A stretch of DNA of 64,000 nt from Apium graveolens (taxonomy: Eukaryota > Streptophyta > Magnoliopsida > Apiales > Apiaceae): positions 37,376,203-37,440,202 of the forward strand of contig NC_133655.1 in the NCBI RefSeq assembly GCF_009905375.1. The letters run 5' to 3'. The translations under genes and the position numbers were made by a program. The notes under the pieces are model-generated. The model was not told the origin of the DNA, searched no databases, and worked only from the letters and a program-made list of their open reading frames with translations. This document shows, piece by piece, positions 1 through 11,185 of the stretch (position 1 is its first letter; each line of letters starts with the position of its first letter).

Positions 1-1
1 C

Positions 2-181
2 ATCAGCATTATGTACCACTTCATAAGGGAACATGTGGATGAAGGTACAGTGGAATTGTATTTTATTCCAACAGATCAACAACTAGCAGATATCTTCACA
101 AAACCACTGTGTGAAGCTACTTTTACAAGATTGGTAAATGAACTTGGAATGGTTTCAGGTTCTTTCTCTAAATCTGCCTAG
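2..181 (+). CDS. C-terminal end of Copia pol (RNase H tail) of E1
   Basis: The 59 codons before the TAG at 179-181 read as the tail of a Copia reverse transcriptase/RNase H. The motifs YHFIREHV, GTVELYFIPT and LADIFTKPL are visible, the last being the classic end of Copia RNase H. The enzyme would copy element RNA into DNA and degrade the RNA strand. It is cut by the window edge, so its start and overall integrity cannot be judged. The visible part has no internal stop. The same motifs recur on the minus strand at 33018-33150 in C3. Confidence 0.9.
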   Translation: MSIMYHFIREHVDEGTVELYFIPTDQQLADIFTKPLCEATFTRLVNELGMVSGSFSKSA

Positions 182-716
182 TTTATGTTCTGATACATCA
201 TACTTTATGATCAGTATTTATAGATATTATTATCTTTATATATTATGTGCTTAAATTGAAATTTGATTAAGTGATGATTGTTGTTTGATGTGAATTTCTA
301 AACTCTGATAGTGATATGAATGTTTCTGTGACTATTCAATCCAATGAGGATAACTGTGATAGATGTTGACCTAGTAGTCTTTAATATACTAAAGATCCCA
401 TGTTTGAAGTAATTATTTATGTGGAAATCTTTTAACACAAGCAAATTCTGATATTGAGATTAGTTAAATTTTACCTTGTGTATCTTATTACTAAGTCAAA
501 AACTAGAATAGTGCTTCTTATCTGTTAAGTTCTGATGTTAGTAAATCTGATGGATGTACTAAGTGCTGATAAGTCTCACTTATCAAAAGAAAAATAAAAG
601 AAAAGAAATAAAAAAAATCAGGTACTCCTTTGAGATCGAGAGTAAAAATGTGGAAGGGACGACCCAAGTGCATTGCTGGTATTAAGTAATATGCATTAGA
701 AAAGCAAAAAAATTTC
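182..716 (+). other. E1 spacer between pol and extra ORF, left part
   Basis: No gene is visible. From about 407 the sequence matches the E2 spacer starting at 9943, which shows common descent. It is rich in the short word (A)AGTTCTGATG (for example 527-537) and variants such as AATTCTGAT. The spacer is split here by the Gs1 insertion and resumes at 4412. Confidence 0.8.
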
Positions 717-721
717 TTGAT
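717..721. repeat. TSD of Gs1, left copy (TTGAT)
   Basis: TTGAT is repeated at 4407-4411, immediately after the LTR end. The empty site is seen in E2 near 10240. Confidence 0.85.
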
Positions 722-3700
722 TATAAGAACCCTGATTTTTGTAATATTTTAAAACTTCTGTGAATAGTAACTTGAGCTGATTAAGTAATACGTATGGGGA
801 TCATCATAAAATGATTAGTGGAATTTTGAGAATCCGAGATCATATTCTTGTTTATCGAGGAAAATAAGTGAATGTAAAAGCCAACGGAATTCGAAGATTC
901 ACGATTATACTACGTATTTTCGTATCCGTAAAGAATGGCGTAGAACCGGGAATACTATGTGAAATAAATAATATATCAAGGTGTTTCTATGATCAAGAGA
1001 AGGAATGGAATTGGTTATAGTATTATAAGCGATAAAAGAAATCGCTACGAAACAAGTCGTTATACGTGGAAACTATCGGAATGGAACGACGATTGTGTTT
1101 ACGATAAATAAACGAATGAGAAATTAAATCCCATGCAAGTTGGCCATGCATAACCAAGTCCTAACTAGTAGTTAGGAGTGTAACTAGATGATTAGAAGTT
1201 AACTAGAATAGTTAGTGGAATAGTGTTGAATAGTGATGGGAGACAAACAAGTACACAAGCCATACTTCTCCCTTTTCTCACTTCATCACACAATCAAACC
1301 AACCTATACCTTTGCCAAATTATTGTCAAATCTGCTGCATATATCCCATATATTCATTATACACTCCCACACTTTAGCCACAAAAGAAAACAACCCTCTT
1401 TACCCTCACTTAAAGCTCTCCCATTTTGCATTCCAGCGGTTCGGATTTTCTGAGCAAGGGAGAAATAAAAATTCATAACTCAAAATGTACGCATTCAAAT
1501 ATCATGAAATTTTTACCATAGCTTCTATATATCTTGGGTAATATTCGTACCAATTTTCAGCCTCAAATTAGTTTATTTCAATTTTATAAAAATGTTTGAA
1601 TGAGGTGCTAAAAAGTAACTCCGAAATTCTAACTTGTTTCTTGGTTTTGTTTCTTAAGGATCTAGCCCTTCTAAATGTTTTTCAAGCAAACCAAGCCCTA
1701 ATCACCTTAGTAATAACCCTCCCAGTGCTCAAGAAGGTATAACTTCCAACTCTTTAAAGTTTTAAGGATGGGTTTAAGAGTTATTTATGATGTAGTGTCA
1801 AGATCCAAGAGTTTGTATATGTGTAAGGTTGTTTTACTCATATTCTTGCTAAGTACTTGAGTTTTTGAGTTGTGATGCTTGTATTTGATGATAGATAAAG
1901 TATATAAGATGTATGTGGGTGGATCTTGAGAAGTAAGAAGTGTTGTGTTGGTCATAAGTAGTGATTGTGTCAAGAACAAGTAGTAGAAATGGAATATGGA
2001 GCCAATTGCACTTGGTCTGCCTTCTGCAGTGTATTCGGCCATGTAAATTTTGAAATTTGTGTGTCACTAGACATGACTGTGTAGATCTTGATTTTTAGTT
2101 TCTATACATATATGGATCGTCGCGAGGGGATTTACGGTTTAAAAGTTATGACCGTTTTAGTGTAGAGCGTTCATACGAAAATCCAACTGCGCATAGGCCA
2201 CTTGCTTGATAATTTTGAAAGGATAAAAATGATTTCAAAAATTTGGAAAAGTCATGATAATTAAATAATGCAGTAAGGAAGACTATCCAAAAAGAATTTT
2301 AAGAAAATATTAATTTTTCAATTTTATAAAAAGGTTTTAGTAAAACGAATCGATAATCGCGTACTAACTAAGATCGTTGGTTATTGATTTTAGATCGCCA
2401 ACAAAAGCCCCGAGACCATACCACTCCTAGCACTCGAGGCAAGTTTACGAAACCCTAACACAAATTATCCATGCTATATATACTATTGTGATATTGATGC
2501 CATGATTTAAAATTCGAAAATATATGCTTGTCTGTGATATCAGTACATTCCAATTATGCAATTATTTACGGAGACGAACTTCGTTTTATACGAGTATGAG
2601 AAATTGAAACGTAATTTTAATATAATACAAGATAGTGGGAGTCGGAGATATTTTTAAATCATTTTAATCTCGGATTGAGCCGGACGCGGAAAATTTCGAT
2701 TTCAATAAACAAAGTACTTTCGCGTAACATACATATTAAACGAACGATTGAGATTTGATTTATAACTAAAAGAGGTAATTGAATACTCACTCAAGGGATA
2801 TCCTACTTGATTATTTATTTATAAGTAATACCTAAAGAGTTACTAAAATATCCGGAAAATACTTAAAGTGATATTGAAAAGTTTTTAAATCAATTCACTC
2901 TATCTAAAACGTATGTATCCATTCGAAGGATAATTATAAGATGTCGAATCCCGTCTTAAGTATTTAATTAAGATTTTTATCAATTTATTGAACCTTATTA
3001 AGAAACATTTTGTACTTAAGGTTTTACCAATTTATTGGACCCTTCTTAAAAATATTATGAGACCGTAAATATTTAATATTACGTACCTCAAAAAAAATCA
3101 TTTAAAAATAGACATAGTTCCCAAGCATACTTTCTAAATTATTTAAAATTTCTCGGAAGAGATCAATCATCTGAAAGTTATCAAAACCTTAGGGAACTTA
3201 GTCTAGAAGCATGAAGGTTTTGCTTCCTCGCTCAATGAAAAACAAGTGAACAATATATGTAAAACTCTACTACGGTTAAGGGTAGAAAACGATTTTAAAT
3301 TCAAAACTCCGACAACTCCCAAGAATCAATTATAATAAAAGTGACAGATAAATTACCTTGTTTAAAGGTCAACTGAGAACGATCTATTCCTTCGATAAAG
3401 GATTTTATGTAAATGATATAATTGTTTTGGGACTGGAATGTGGCTTACCCGGCACGGAGAGGTATCGGGTTATGACCAAGCGCGGAGTGGCGCAGTATAC
3501 AGTTATGTGGTCTCTGTGACCATTGACTTTCGGACTTGTACGGAAATGGGCAACCATCGTGTAATGTCTTGATAAGCCCAAAGGCGGCTAGGTTTGTATT
3601 CCTTCTACTAGTAGAGAAAATTTCGTATTCGGCTGATCACCGGTACGTGGTTTATTCCAGTATAGTCCCTTCCTCCACTTTGGATAAATTATTGTGAAAC

Positions 3701-4406
3701 CTACAACAGAAGGCCGATAAGGCTGAGTTTTAAATAAGGATGTTGATGTACACATATCACATCCATATGAGAATCTTGGTTCAAGCATCATATTGAGATT
3801 TTGAGATAAAATGAGTACGAGTATAAGCCGATTAAACTGATACAGTTAAAGTTGAGTTTTTCATAAAATTGACAAGCATATAAACTTTTAGAAACCTTGA
3901 ATATACAATGCCTAATGGTTGTTTTTCCCTAAATGATTATATTGAGATCATGGATATCTATATCTTGCTGAGCATTAGTGCTCACTCTTGCTTTTATAAA
4001 TATCATATCACAACAGATTACCAGCATGGCCCGAACCAGGATGACTGCCCGCAAACGGGTAGGGGACGCCTGTGAGTACCGTAGACTGTCCGTCCGCCAG
4101 CCACCTCAGGTAGACGAATAGAGATAGTTTCCTTTTGAGTACTTGAACCAAGACTATTTGTGACCTGAGTCAGTCTCATGTAGAGCTGTTCTCGGCATTC
4201 ACTCTTTTGAGATAATTTCCTTTGGTCTGTAATAACTTAAATACTTTAACGTTAATTTAGTAATGTTTCTGAGCATATAACCTGTGTGTGTGTGAGTTTG
4301 GTTAAAAGGTCGAGTAATGATGTGAAGAGAGGATTAATTATTTATTAGTCAATATTAAGTGATCGTAACGACCCGAATTCCCGACCTAGAATTTGGGGGT
4401 GTTACA
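722..4406 (+). mobile_element. Gs1: solo LTR of a chromovirus-type Gypsy element (3.7 kb)
   Basis: The insertion is exactly flanked by TTGAT (717-721 and 4407-4411). The uninterrupted E2 copy reads TTCTTGGTGACTTTTC at the same place. The right end GGGGGTGTTACA is the usual end of Tekay-type Gypsy LTRs. The left end is TATAAGAACCC, so the expected TG reads TA. There is no internal domain, primer site or second LTR, so it is a solo LTR left by LTR-LTR recombination. No credible protein is encoded apart from a 31-residue micro-ORF at 4026. It shares the TGAGC...GCTCA box with the other long LTRs of the window. Confidence 0.85.
4026..4121 (+). other. 31-codon micro-ORF with histone H3-tail-like start
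   Basis: It opens MARTRMTARKRVGD and stops at TAG 4119-4121, about 285 bp before the Gs1 LTR end. After the initiator Met, ART-x-x-TARK matches the first nine residues of histone H3 at seven positions, with a conservative Lys-to-Arg change at an eighth. The remainder is basic and unrelated. It is too short to call as a gene, and the other long LTRs here lack it at the corresponding place. Chance is possible. Confidence 0.3.
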
Positions 4407-4411
4407 TTGAT
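4407..4411. repeat. TSD of Gs1, right copy (TTGAT)
   Basis: Direct repeat of 717-721. E1 spacer sequence homologous to E2 resumes directly after it. Confidence 0.85.
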
Positions 4412-5383
4412 GACTTTTCACACTCTATGATTAATGGAGAAATACTTTGATAACAGCATAAATTCTGATAAGTAGTCGTGACTCACTTACACTGAGAAGC
4501 CACTATAAAAAGGAATTTCAAAAGATGCATAAAATGAGCATAAAACAGTTGAGGTGGACTCATGCATGAACTCATTCTATAGTAGACTTCAGAATAATGA
4601 CAGATTTAGAGCGAAGTTCTTAGTTATGCCTTATTTCTAAGATGTACTGAAGTAAATCAGACTTTACTCTTTGTCTGATATTTAGCTTATTGCACACACA
4701 TACACTCCATATGAATGATGAAAATTACTGTGATGATGAATGTTGTTTTAGATGAACAGTTTAAGTGTCAGTTGCATAAATTCTGAGGACAAGTTCTGAT
4801 GGAAGTTCTGATGATTATGTTCTGTTGAACCCATATCAGTATTTGTGTGAAGAATTATAGGAATAAACATTCACTTTTCGAGTAAAGAAGCTATATTCTG
4901 ATGACTTTTAAATTCTGATAATAATCAAGTTCTGATGTTGACGTGGCAGTATTTATTTACTTGATTTATTTTTGGTCATTACTTGAACGGTTATATTTTC
5001 TCAGAATATTGGTTTAAGTGAGATAAATCAGTCATAATCATTATGGGTTAGTGGTTAACGTGTATGTCCTGAAAAACTGCATGTGCACGGTAATTATTGC
5101 TTATTTTACTTGCCCATTAACTCTTGCTCTAACTGTTTACTAACTGTTCACATGGTGCCAGGTGTAAAGTGTATCACATGCTTCAAAAATACAACTGTTG
5201 AGTGGAGAGAGTATATATATGAGAGATTAAAGATTTTCTCATCTTTTACTTACTTTTCTATTCTAATTTTTTTTTTACTTTCTCTCTATCTCTCTCTCTC
5301 TTATTTTCTGAAGTTGTTTTTCTCTCAGGACTTTGCACAAACACTTTGCAAACATTCTCTTACTCACTTAATTTCTTACAGAG
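4412..5383 (+). other. E1 spacer, right part, leading to the extra ORF
   Basis: Homologous to 10245-11185 in E2. No gene is seen. It holds dense copies of AAGTTCTGATG (4791, 4803 and 4927 regions) and a pyrimidine-rich TCTCTC tract around 5280-5330 just upstream of the extra ORF. The tract could be a leader or splice-acceptor-like region, but I cannot show which. Confidence 0.65.
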
Positions 5384-8300
5384 ATGGAACCAAAAGACGT
5401 AATTTTTGATGGAGCTAAGTTTGTTCCTAATAACTTCTCCTCTATTCTTAGCAAGTCAGAAGCCCCATCAGAACTTCACTTCATTCAGGACTTTCTTATT
5501 AGTTCTGATATTGGGTACGCTCTGACTCAACCTGATGTAGTCTCTGGTACTCAAGTGCTGGAGTTCTGGTGAAGCGGAGTATATGATGATGTGGTGCTCA
5601 AGGGTCCCCAAGTATTATTTTTTCATCAGGGGAGGATGAGCATGTCGTGACATTGACCACGGTTCGACAAGCACTGCAGCTGCCTGAGAATTGTGTTTAT
5701 TCTACTGTTGAGGAGCCAGTTCTTCAAAACATGATGGCCATTCTGGGGTATGAGAGGACATTGGAAAAGCTGGGTCAGTTGAAGAGATCTTACATAAGGA
5801 GTGAATGGAGTTTCTTCTTTGACTGCATAACCAAGAATTTTGTAAACAAATGTTCTAATTTCGATGCAGTCCCCATATTCAGCCAACAAATTGGGTATGC
5901 TCTCATTAACCAAACTGATTTTGATTATGCAAGTGTTATCTTAAGTTTCATTGGGGATAGAATGACAGAAATACTGTTTACTTTGCTAGATTATGTCAGC
6001 TTATTTATAGTTTTTGTTGTGATGATGTGATGATAAGCCCCAATCAGCTAGTGAATTAATTCCATCATTCAGACTAGCTAAAAGAGCTTTTAATTACTTA
6101 TTATCTACTGATAATAAGAAGGCTGTGTTAAGGCCCCTTCAAGTTCCTTTATCTGTCAAACAAGCCTTAATAACCTATGATCTAGTTAAATACACTGAAC
6201 TATATCCTGATGTCCAACCATCAGAACCTCAACCATCAACATCTACCACCTCTACACAAACACCTCAAACTTCTAAACTTCAACCCTTAGCACCTACGGT
6301 GAAGCCTTCATCTTCCAAACCCAAGAGGACTAAGATAGTACCTCAGTCTCAACAGAAGAGAAGGAGAATTATTTTGAGAGATGAATCAGATACTGAGGAA
6401 CAGGTTCCCATATCAGAACCTGTTGTTGTAGAAGCTGAGAAGATCTCTTCTCAGAAAGATACTCTAACTGGGAGTTCTAGGCCTCTCAAAAGGCTTAGAA
6501 AGTTAAATCCTGATGATAAAGCTCCTACAGTGTCTCCACCCTTGAAGAAAATGAAAAAGCAAAGAGCTCACAGGGACACAGTTGAGTCAGATTCAGAAGA
6601 TGAGGAAGCAGCTAAGGAAGGGGGTCAAGAATCTCTGATCCCAACAGAACCAATTGTTATTGAATCACTTCCTTCTGCACAACCAGAAACTGCTCAAGAC
6701 AGAGTGCCTACACCTCCTGTGTCACCTATAATTGAACAAGTACATACTGAAGACCCAAGTACAAGTGCTGAAATTGATATTCATAACTTGATTGTGCCTG
6801 AGGTTATGTACTTGGAAGCTCCAGCAACTCAATTCACTCCACCAACAACACCAATTCAAGATGCTGATTTCAATAAAGATATTCAAACTACACCAATTAA
6901 GAATCTGGATGATGAAAATCAGACTTTAGGTGGGCATCATGATTTGACTGTTGATCAGAACTTAGCTGCAATTCAGAATTTAGAGGATGATGTTAAAACC
7001 TCGATTGCCTCACATACTGCTATTCTATCAGAGGATGCTAATACTGCTGGATCTATAAGTTCTGATGCTGATAATGTTGAAACTACTGGTGAAGCTGCTA
7101 CTAATCTAGATGCTGATGCAGCTGGTCCATCAGGACATGCACCTCAACAGACAGTTAATAAAGCTGATTTAGTCAAGAAGTTTGTTAGAGGGGAAGCACC
7201 AGTACCTTGGAGTGAAACTCCTAGAGGAAAGGAGTGGACTAAGGAATGGAACACAGTTAGTTTTGTTCCTTCTGAAAAGATTCTTACTGAGCATCTGGCG
7301 AAAGCTGATGAAATGCTGATAAATGATGATTTTAAGGCACAGCTGAGAGTTACTGCATTGAGTACTAGGCACCTTTAAGGTCTACATTCAACAACTCATG
7401 ACAAGGAGAACAAAATTCAAGAAACCTTGATCCAGCAAGATATGAATGTGAAACTTGAAAAGAACAGATTTTTCAAGCCAGCCTTTGACATAATTGCCTA
7501 CATTGAGAAAACTCAGGAGAAGCAACAAACTCAGATTGATGAAATTCTAAAGAATCAAGCTTATCATCAAACCCAACTCAATGAGATCCAATCCTCAATG
7601 GAATTGCTTGTCTCTCTTCTTTTACCTGCTGATACCAAAAAGGGGGAGAAAGTGATTAAGTCCAAATGCAAATCTATTCAGACACTGAAGGGAAAGGATG
7701 ATGGAAATGATGACCAGGGAAACTCTGATAAGGGTAGAGGTCAAATTCAAGGCAAAGGATTTTCATCAAGTAAAGCTAGAATTACAAGTCAAAGAACAAG
7801 TTCTGATACTGGGAGAAGAATACGTTCTGATACTGGTAAAAGGATAAGTTCTGGTGAACATCTGGAACTTGATGAAGAAAATTCAAAGGAATTATTTCTT
7901 AAAAAAAATCCAGGAATAGACTTTGAGAGTCTAAAGGAAGAAGAAGCTAGACTCAAAGCAGAAAGTGTCAAGACAAAATCTAAAGCTTCTGTTGTTGAAA
8001 AGAAATTTCCAAAGCTTAAGAGTATTGTGATAAAAGAAAGAACAAATTCTGAGGAAACCAAAGCCAAATCACAAGTGGAAATAGATTCAAGGTCCAAGGG
8101 CAAAGAAAAAGTTGATGAACCTATAAAGGTTTAAATGCCAGTCATGGATGAAGAAATAATTGATGATGAAGATGCTAGTCTTACTCTATTGTAAAAGAAG
8201 ATCTCTCAAACAACCTCTGACATGGCTCATGTTTTTCAGAGTCAAGACTTAGTAAACTCTGATATGACAGTGAAGCAAGCAACCTCTGACATAGCTCAAG

Positions 8301-9139
8301 TTGACTTGATATCAGAAGTGAAGGAAAAGGAAACCTCTGACATTGCTCATGTTAAACCTTCAAAGATACTCCTACCAGGATTCACCAAAGCTCAATAGAC
8401 TCAACCTTTGAAGACTACATCAAGTGGTTTTGAAGCAAGAGTTGTTACAGGAAAGGAAGCAAGAGATAAATCTGGATTGGGTAGTTCTGATGAAAGGAGA
8501 ATACACAACACTACCAATGATCCAACTTCCTTAAGTGATCCAGGAGTAGGAGCAACTCCTGAAAGATTGAATCAACTTGAATCTGTACAAATGGTTTACC
8601 ATTCTGTTTTAAAAGAACACATCATATTATATTTTATGACAGATGGTAGGGTATTCCGGATTAGGAAGAATGATATTCCATTGAAGTATTTTGAAGAAAT
8701 GGAACATGTTTTATTCCTACTTCAAGTGAAAAATAGATTAGCAGATGGTGCTGCAGGTTATTTAAAGTCACATATTCAAAGACAGAAGAAGCTTTACTCT
8801 ATAAAGTCTGACAGCCCATACTGTCCCAAGTACAGAGATCACAAAGGTGATATTGTTGACATGAAGCCTAACATTGCTGAGATTATAACTACTTTTATGG
8901 GTTATAAGGCTGTGGAATTCAATCTAGAGTCTGACAAGGCATATCTGATCAGACTAGATCAGGACATAAGGAAAGCTAAAATAAATGATCTCAGGGCTGC
9001 TATTTTTCAAACTAGTGAAGATACAGCTGAATTGAAAAATGCTAAAAGGAGGATGGTTAATGAACTTGAATATGCTGAGAGATGTCTTTTGAAAAATTAT
9101 CTCAGAACAACTCCTGACATCATAGAGATCAGAAATTGA
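5384..9139 (+). pseudogene. E1 extra ORF after pol (SIRE aORF / envelope-like), decayed
   Basis: The start is the ATG at 5384, matching the starts in E2 and C3. Blocks in order: an N-terminal block of about 230 residues (FVPNN, LHFIQDFL, IGYALTQP, then LGYERTLEKLGQLKR, EWSFFFDCITK and CSNFDAVP); a long Pro/Ser/Thr- and Lys-rich middle; a coiled-coil-like stretch (IEKTQEKQQ, IDEILKNQ); a repeat SDTGRRI/SDTGKRI; and a C-terminal helical block (YFEEMEHVLFLLQVKNR to YLRTTPDIIEIRN). Stops interrupt it at 5570, 7376, 8132, around 8192 and 8396, and there is a frameshift between 5572 and 5647. E2 retains CAA and CAG where E1 has stops at 7376 and 8396. This is the additional ORF typical of SIRE elements, whose function is unknown. 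I see no convincing signal peptide or membrane span, so 'envelope' is only a traditional label. Confidence 0.8.
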
Positions 9140-9328
9140 AGCCAAGTCAAAGATCTACAATTGCTTAAATTCTGAAGTGTATACAGACTGAAGCTGATAT
9201 CAGATCTTAAGGATGGTAAAGCTGAAAGGACTGTAAGTTGTAGTTATCTAGTCAAATTCTCATGCATTTGTACTTAATGTTTTTGACATCATCAAATATC
9301 TGTTGAACTTGTATATTATGCTAATTTA

Positions 9329-9343
9329 CAAGTTGGGGGAGAT
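9329..9343 (+). promoter_or_regulatory. Polypurine tract of E1
   Basis: AAGTTGGGGGAGAT directly precedes the 3' LTR and is identical to the E2 tract at 19308-19321. It would prime plus-strand DNA synthesis. Confidence 0.8.
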
Positions 9344-9937
9344 TTTTAGATATATTTGTGATGTCATGTGTAATATGATATGTGTTTAGTTTTTCAGATC
9401 TTACTTAAACAGGACAAATCACTACTTAACTGGAAATCAGTACTTATACTGAAGTCGGAACTTAAGATATCAGAACTTAAGTTATCAGAACTTAAGTTAT
9501 CAGGAGATATTTATCAGGAGATAATATCAGGACTTAAGGAGACTTTCAGATAAGGCAGGCGGCTGATTGAAAGAAAAGAAGATCAAGACAAATACAAGAA
9601 GAGATATGCATGAAAAAGGAATTCTATGAAGAATAGAATAGTTGAAAGAAAAGATAACTGATTGATATATTTTAGGAAGCATAATTATATTCAATATCAA
9701 TTAGAAGATTATCTTATAACTGTGTACTATACGTGTTATCATTATCGAAGTTATTATTCATTGTAACCCTAGCAGCTCTCGTGATAATTTGTTCATCACT
9801 GAGAGAGGACAGTTCCATATTGTAACAGAGTTTATTATATTGAATAAAATCTGTGTTCAGTTACTTGTGTTCTTAATTCGATTTGATTGTGTTAGACACT
9901 GTATTTAACCCCCTTCTACAGTGTGTGTGACCTAACA
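9344..9937 (+). repeat. 3' LTR of E1 (594 bp)
   Basis: It aligns along its length with the E2 LTR at 19322-19938. It begins TTTTAGATAT where E2 has TGTTAGATAT, and ends ACCTAACA. It carries tandem ATCAGAACTTAAGTT units near 9467-9500, the reverse complement of the AAGTTCTGAT word in the body of the element. AATAAAATCTGTG near 9843 is a probable poly(A) signal. Relative to E2 it lacks about 23 bp that include the TATA box. Confidence 0.85.
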
Positions 9938-9942
9938 TTGTT
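9938..9942. repeat. Presumed TSD of E1 in E2 (TTGTT)
   Basis: TTGTT follows the LTR end. In E1 the homologous spacer reads TTATTTATGTGG where E2 reads TTGTTTATGTGG, which fits E2 sequence resuming exactly at the duplication. The partner copy is upstream of the window. Confidence 0.6.
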
Positions 9943-11185
9943 TATGTGGAAATCTTTTAACACAAGCAAATTCTGATATTGAGCTTAGTTAAAGTTTACT
10001 TTGTGTATCTTATTACTAAGTTAAAAACTAGAATAGTGCTTCTTATCTGTTAAGTTCTGATGTTAGTATATCTGATGGATGTATGCTGATAAGCCTCACT
10101 TATCAAAAGAAAAAGAAAAAGAAAAGAAAAGAAATAAATATCGGGTACTCCTTTGAGATCTAGAGTAAAAATGTGGAAGGGAAGACCCAAGTGCATTGCT
10201 GGTATTAAGTAATATGCATTCGAAAAGCAAAAATAAAATTTTCTTGGTGACTTTTCACATTCTCCGATTACTGGAGAAATACTCTGATAATAGCATAAAT
10301 TCTTATAAGCAGCTGCGACTCACTTACACTGAGAAGCCACTGTAAAAAGGAATTTCAAAAGATGCATAAAATGAGCATAAAACAGTTGAGGTGGACTCAT
10401 GCATGAACTCATTTTATAGTAGACTTCAGAATAATGACAAATTTTGAGCAAAGTTCTTAGTTATGCCTTATTTCTAATATTTACTGAAGTGAATCAAACT
10501 TTACTCTTTGTCTGATATTTAGCTTAATGCACACACTTACACTCCATATGAATGATGAAAATAACTGTGGTGATAAATGTTGTTTTAGATGAATAGTATA
10601 AGTGTCAGTTACATAAATTCTGAGGACAAGTTCTGATGGAAGTTATGATGATTAAGTTCTGATGTACCCATATCAGTATTTGTGTGAAGAATAACAGGAA
10701 TAAACATTCACTTTTCGAGTTAAGGAGCCATATTCTGATGATTTTTAAATTCTGATAAAAATCAAGTTCTGATGCTGACGTGGCAGTATTTATCTACTTG
10801 GTTTATTTTTGGTCATTACTTGAACGGTCATATTTTTACAGAATATTGGTTTATGTGAGATAAAGCAGGCATAATCATTTGTTTAGTGGTAATAGTTTTT
10901 TTTAAAAAAAACTGAATATGCAATGTAATTATTACTTATTTACCGTGCCCATTAACTTTTGCCTTAACTGTTGCATGCCTGATAGGTGTAAAGGTCTGTT
11001 CCACTTCTAATTAACTGTCGTCACGTGGGGTGTCTAAGAAAAAGAGATAAAAGATTTTCAAATCTTTTATTTTCATTTTTATTCTACTCTCTCTTTTCTT
11101 ATTCTCTCTCACATTTTCTGACGGTTTTCTTTACAGACATTTTCTCAAACACCTTACAGGCACTCTAATTTCTCACTCATTTTTG
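9943..11185 (+). other. E2 spacer before the extra ORF
   Basis: No gene is seen. It is homologous to the two halves of the E1 spacer and serves as the empty site for Gs1. It contains AAGTTCTGATG at about 10052, 10627 and 10762, and a TCTCTC tract near 11085-11120. Confidence 0.7.

Larger units (their letters stand above)
1..9937 (+). mobile_element. E1: SIRE-like Copia retrotransposon, 3' portion
   Basis: What is visible is the end of pol (RNase H), a long spacer, a decayed extra ORF, a polypurine tract and a 3' LTR. The 5' LTR, gag and most of pol must lie upstream of the window. An additional ORF between pol and the 3' LTR is the hallmark of the SIRE/Maximus lineage of plant Copia elements. 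A 3.7-kb Gypsy solo LTR interrupts the spacer. The element ends in CTAACA at 9937, followed by TTGTT, read here as its TSD within the related element E2. The lineage is inferred from layout and protein similarity to C3 in this window. Confidence 0.85.

Noticed and set aside
1223..1478. Overlapping small open frames inside Gs1
   Set aside because: Different frames over the same AT-rich LTR sequence, with no family resemblance; chance openings.
5626..9145. Minus-strand open frames across the E1 extra ORF
   Set aside because: Shadows of the plus-strand coding sequence, and likewise for 11350-14025 in E2.
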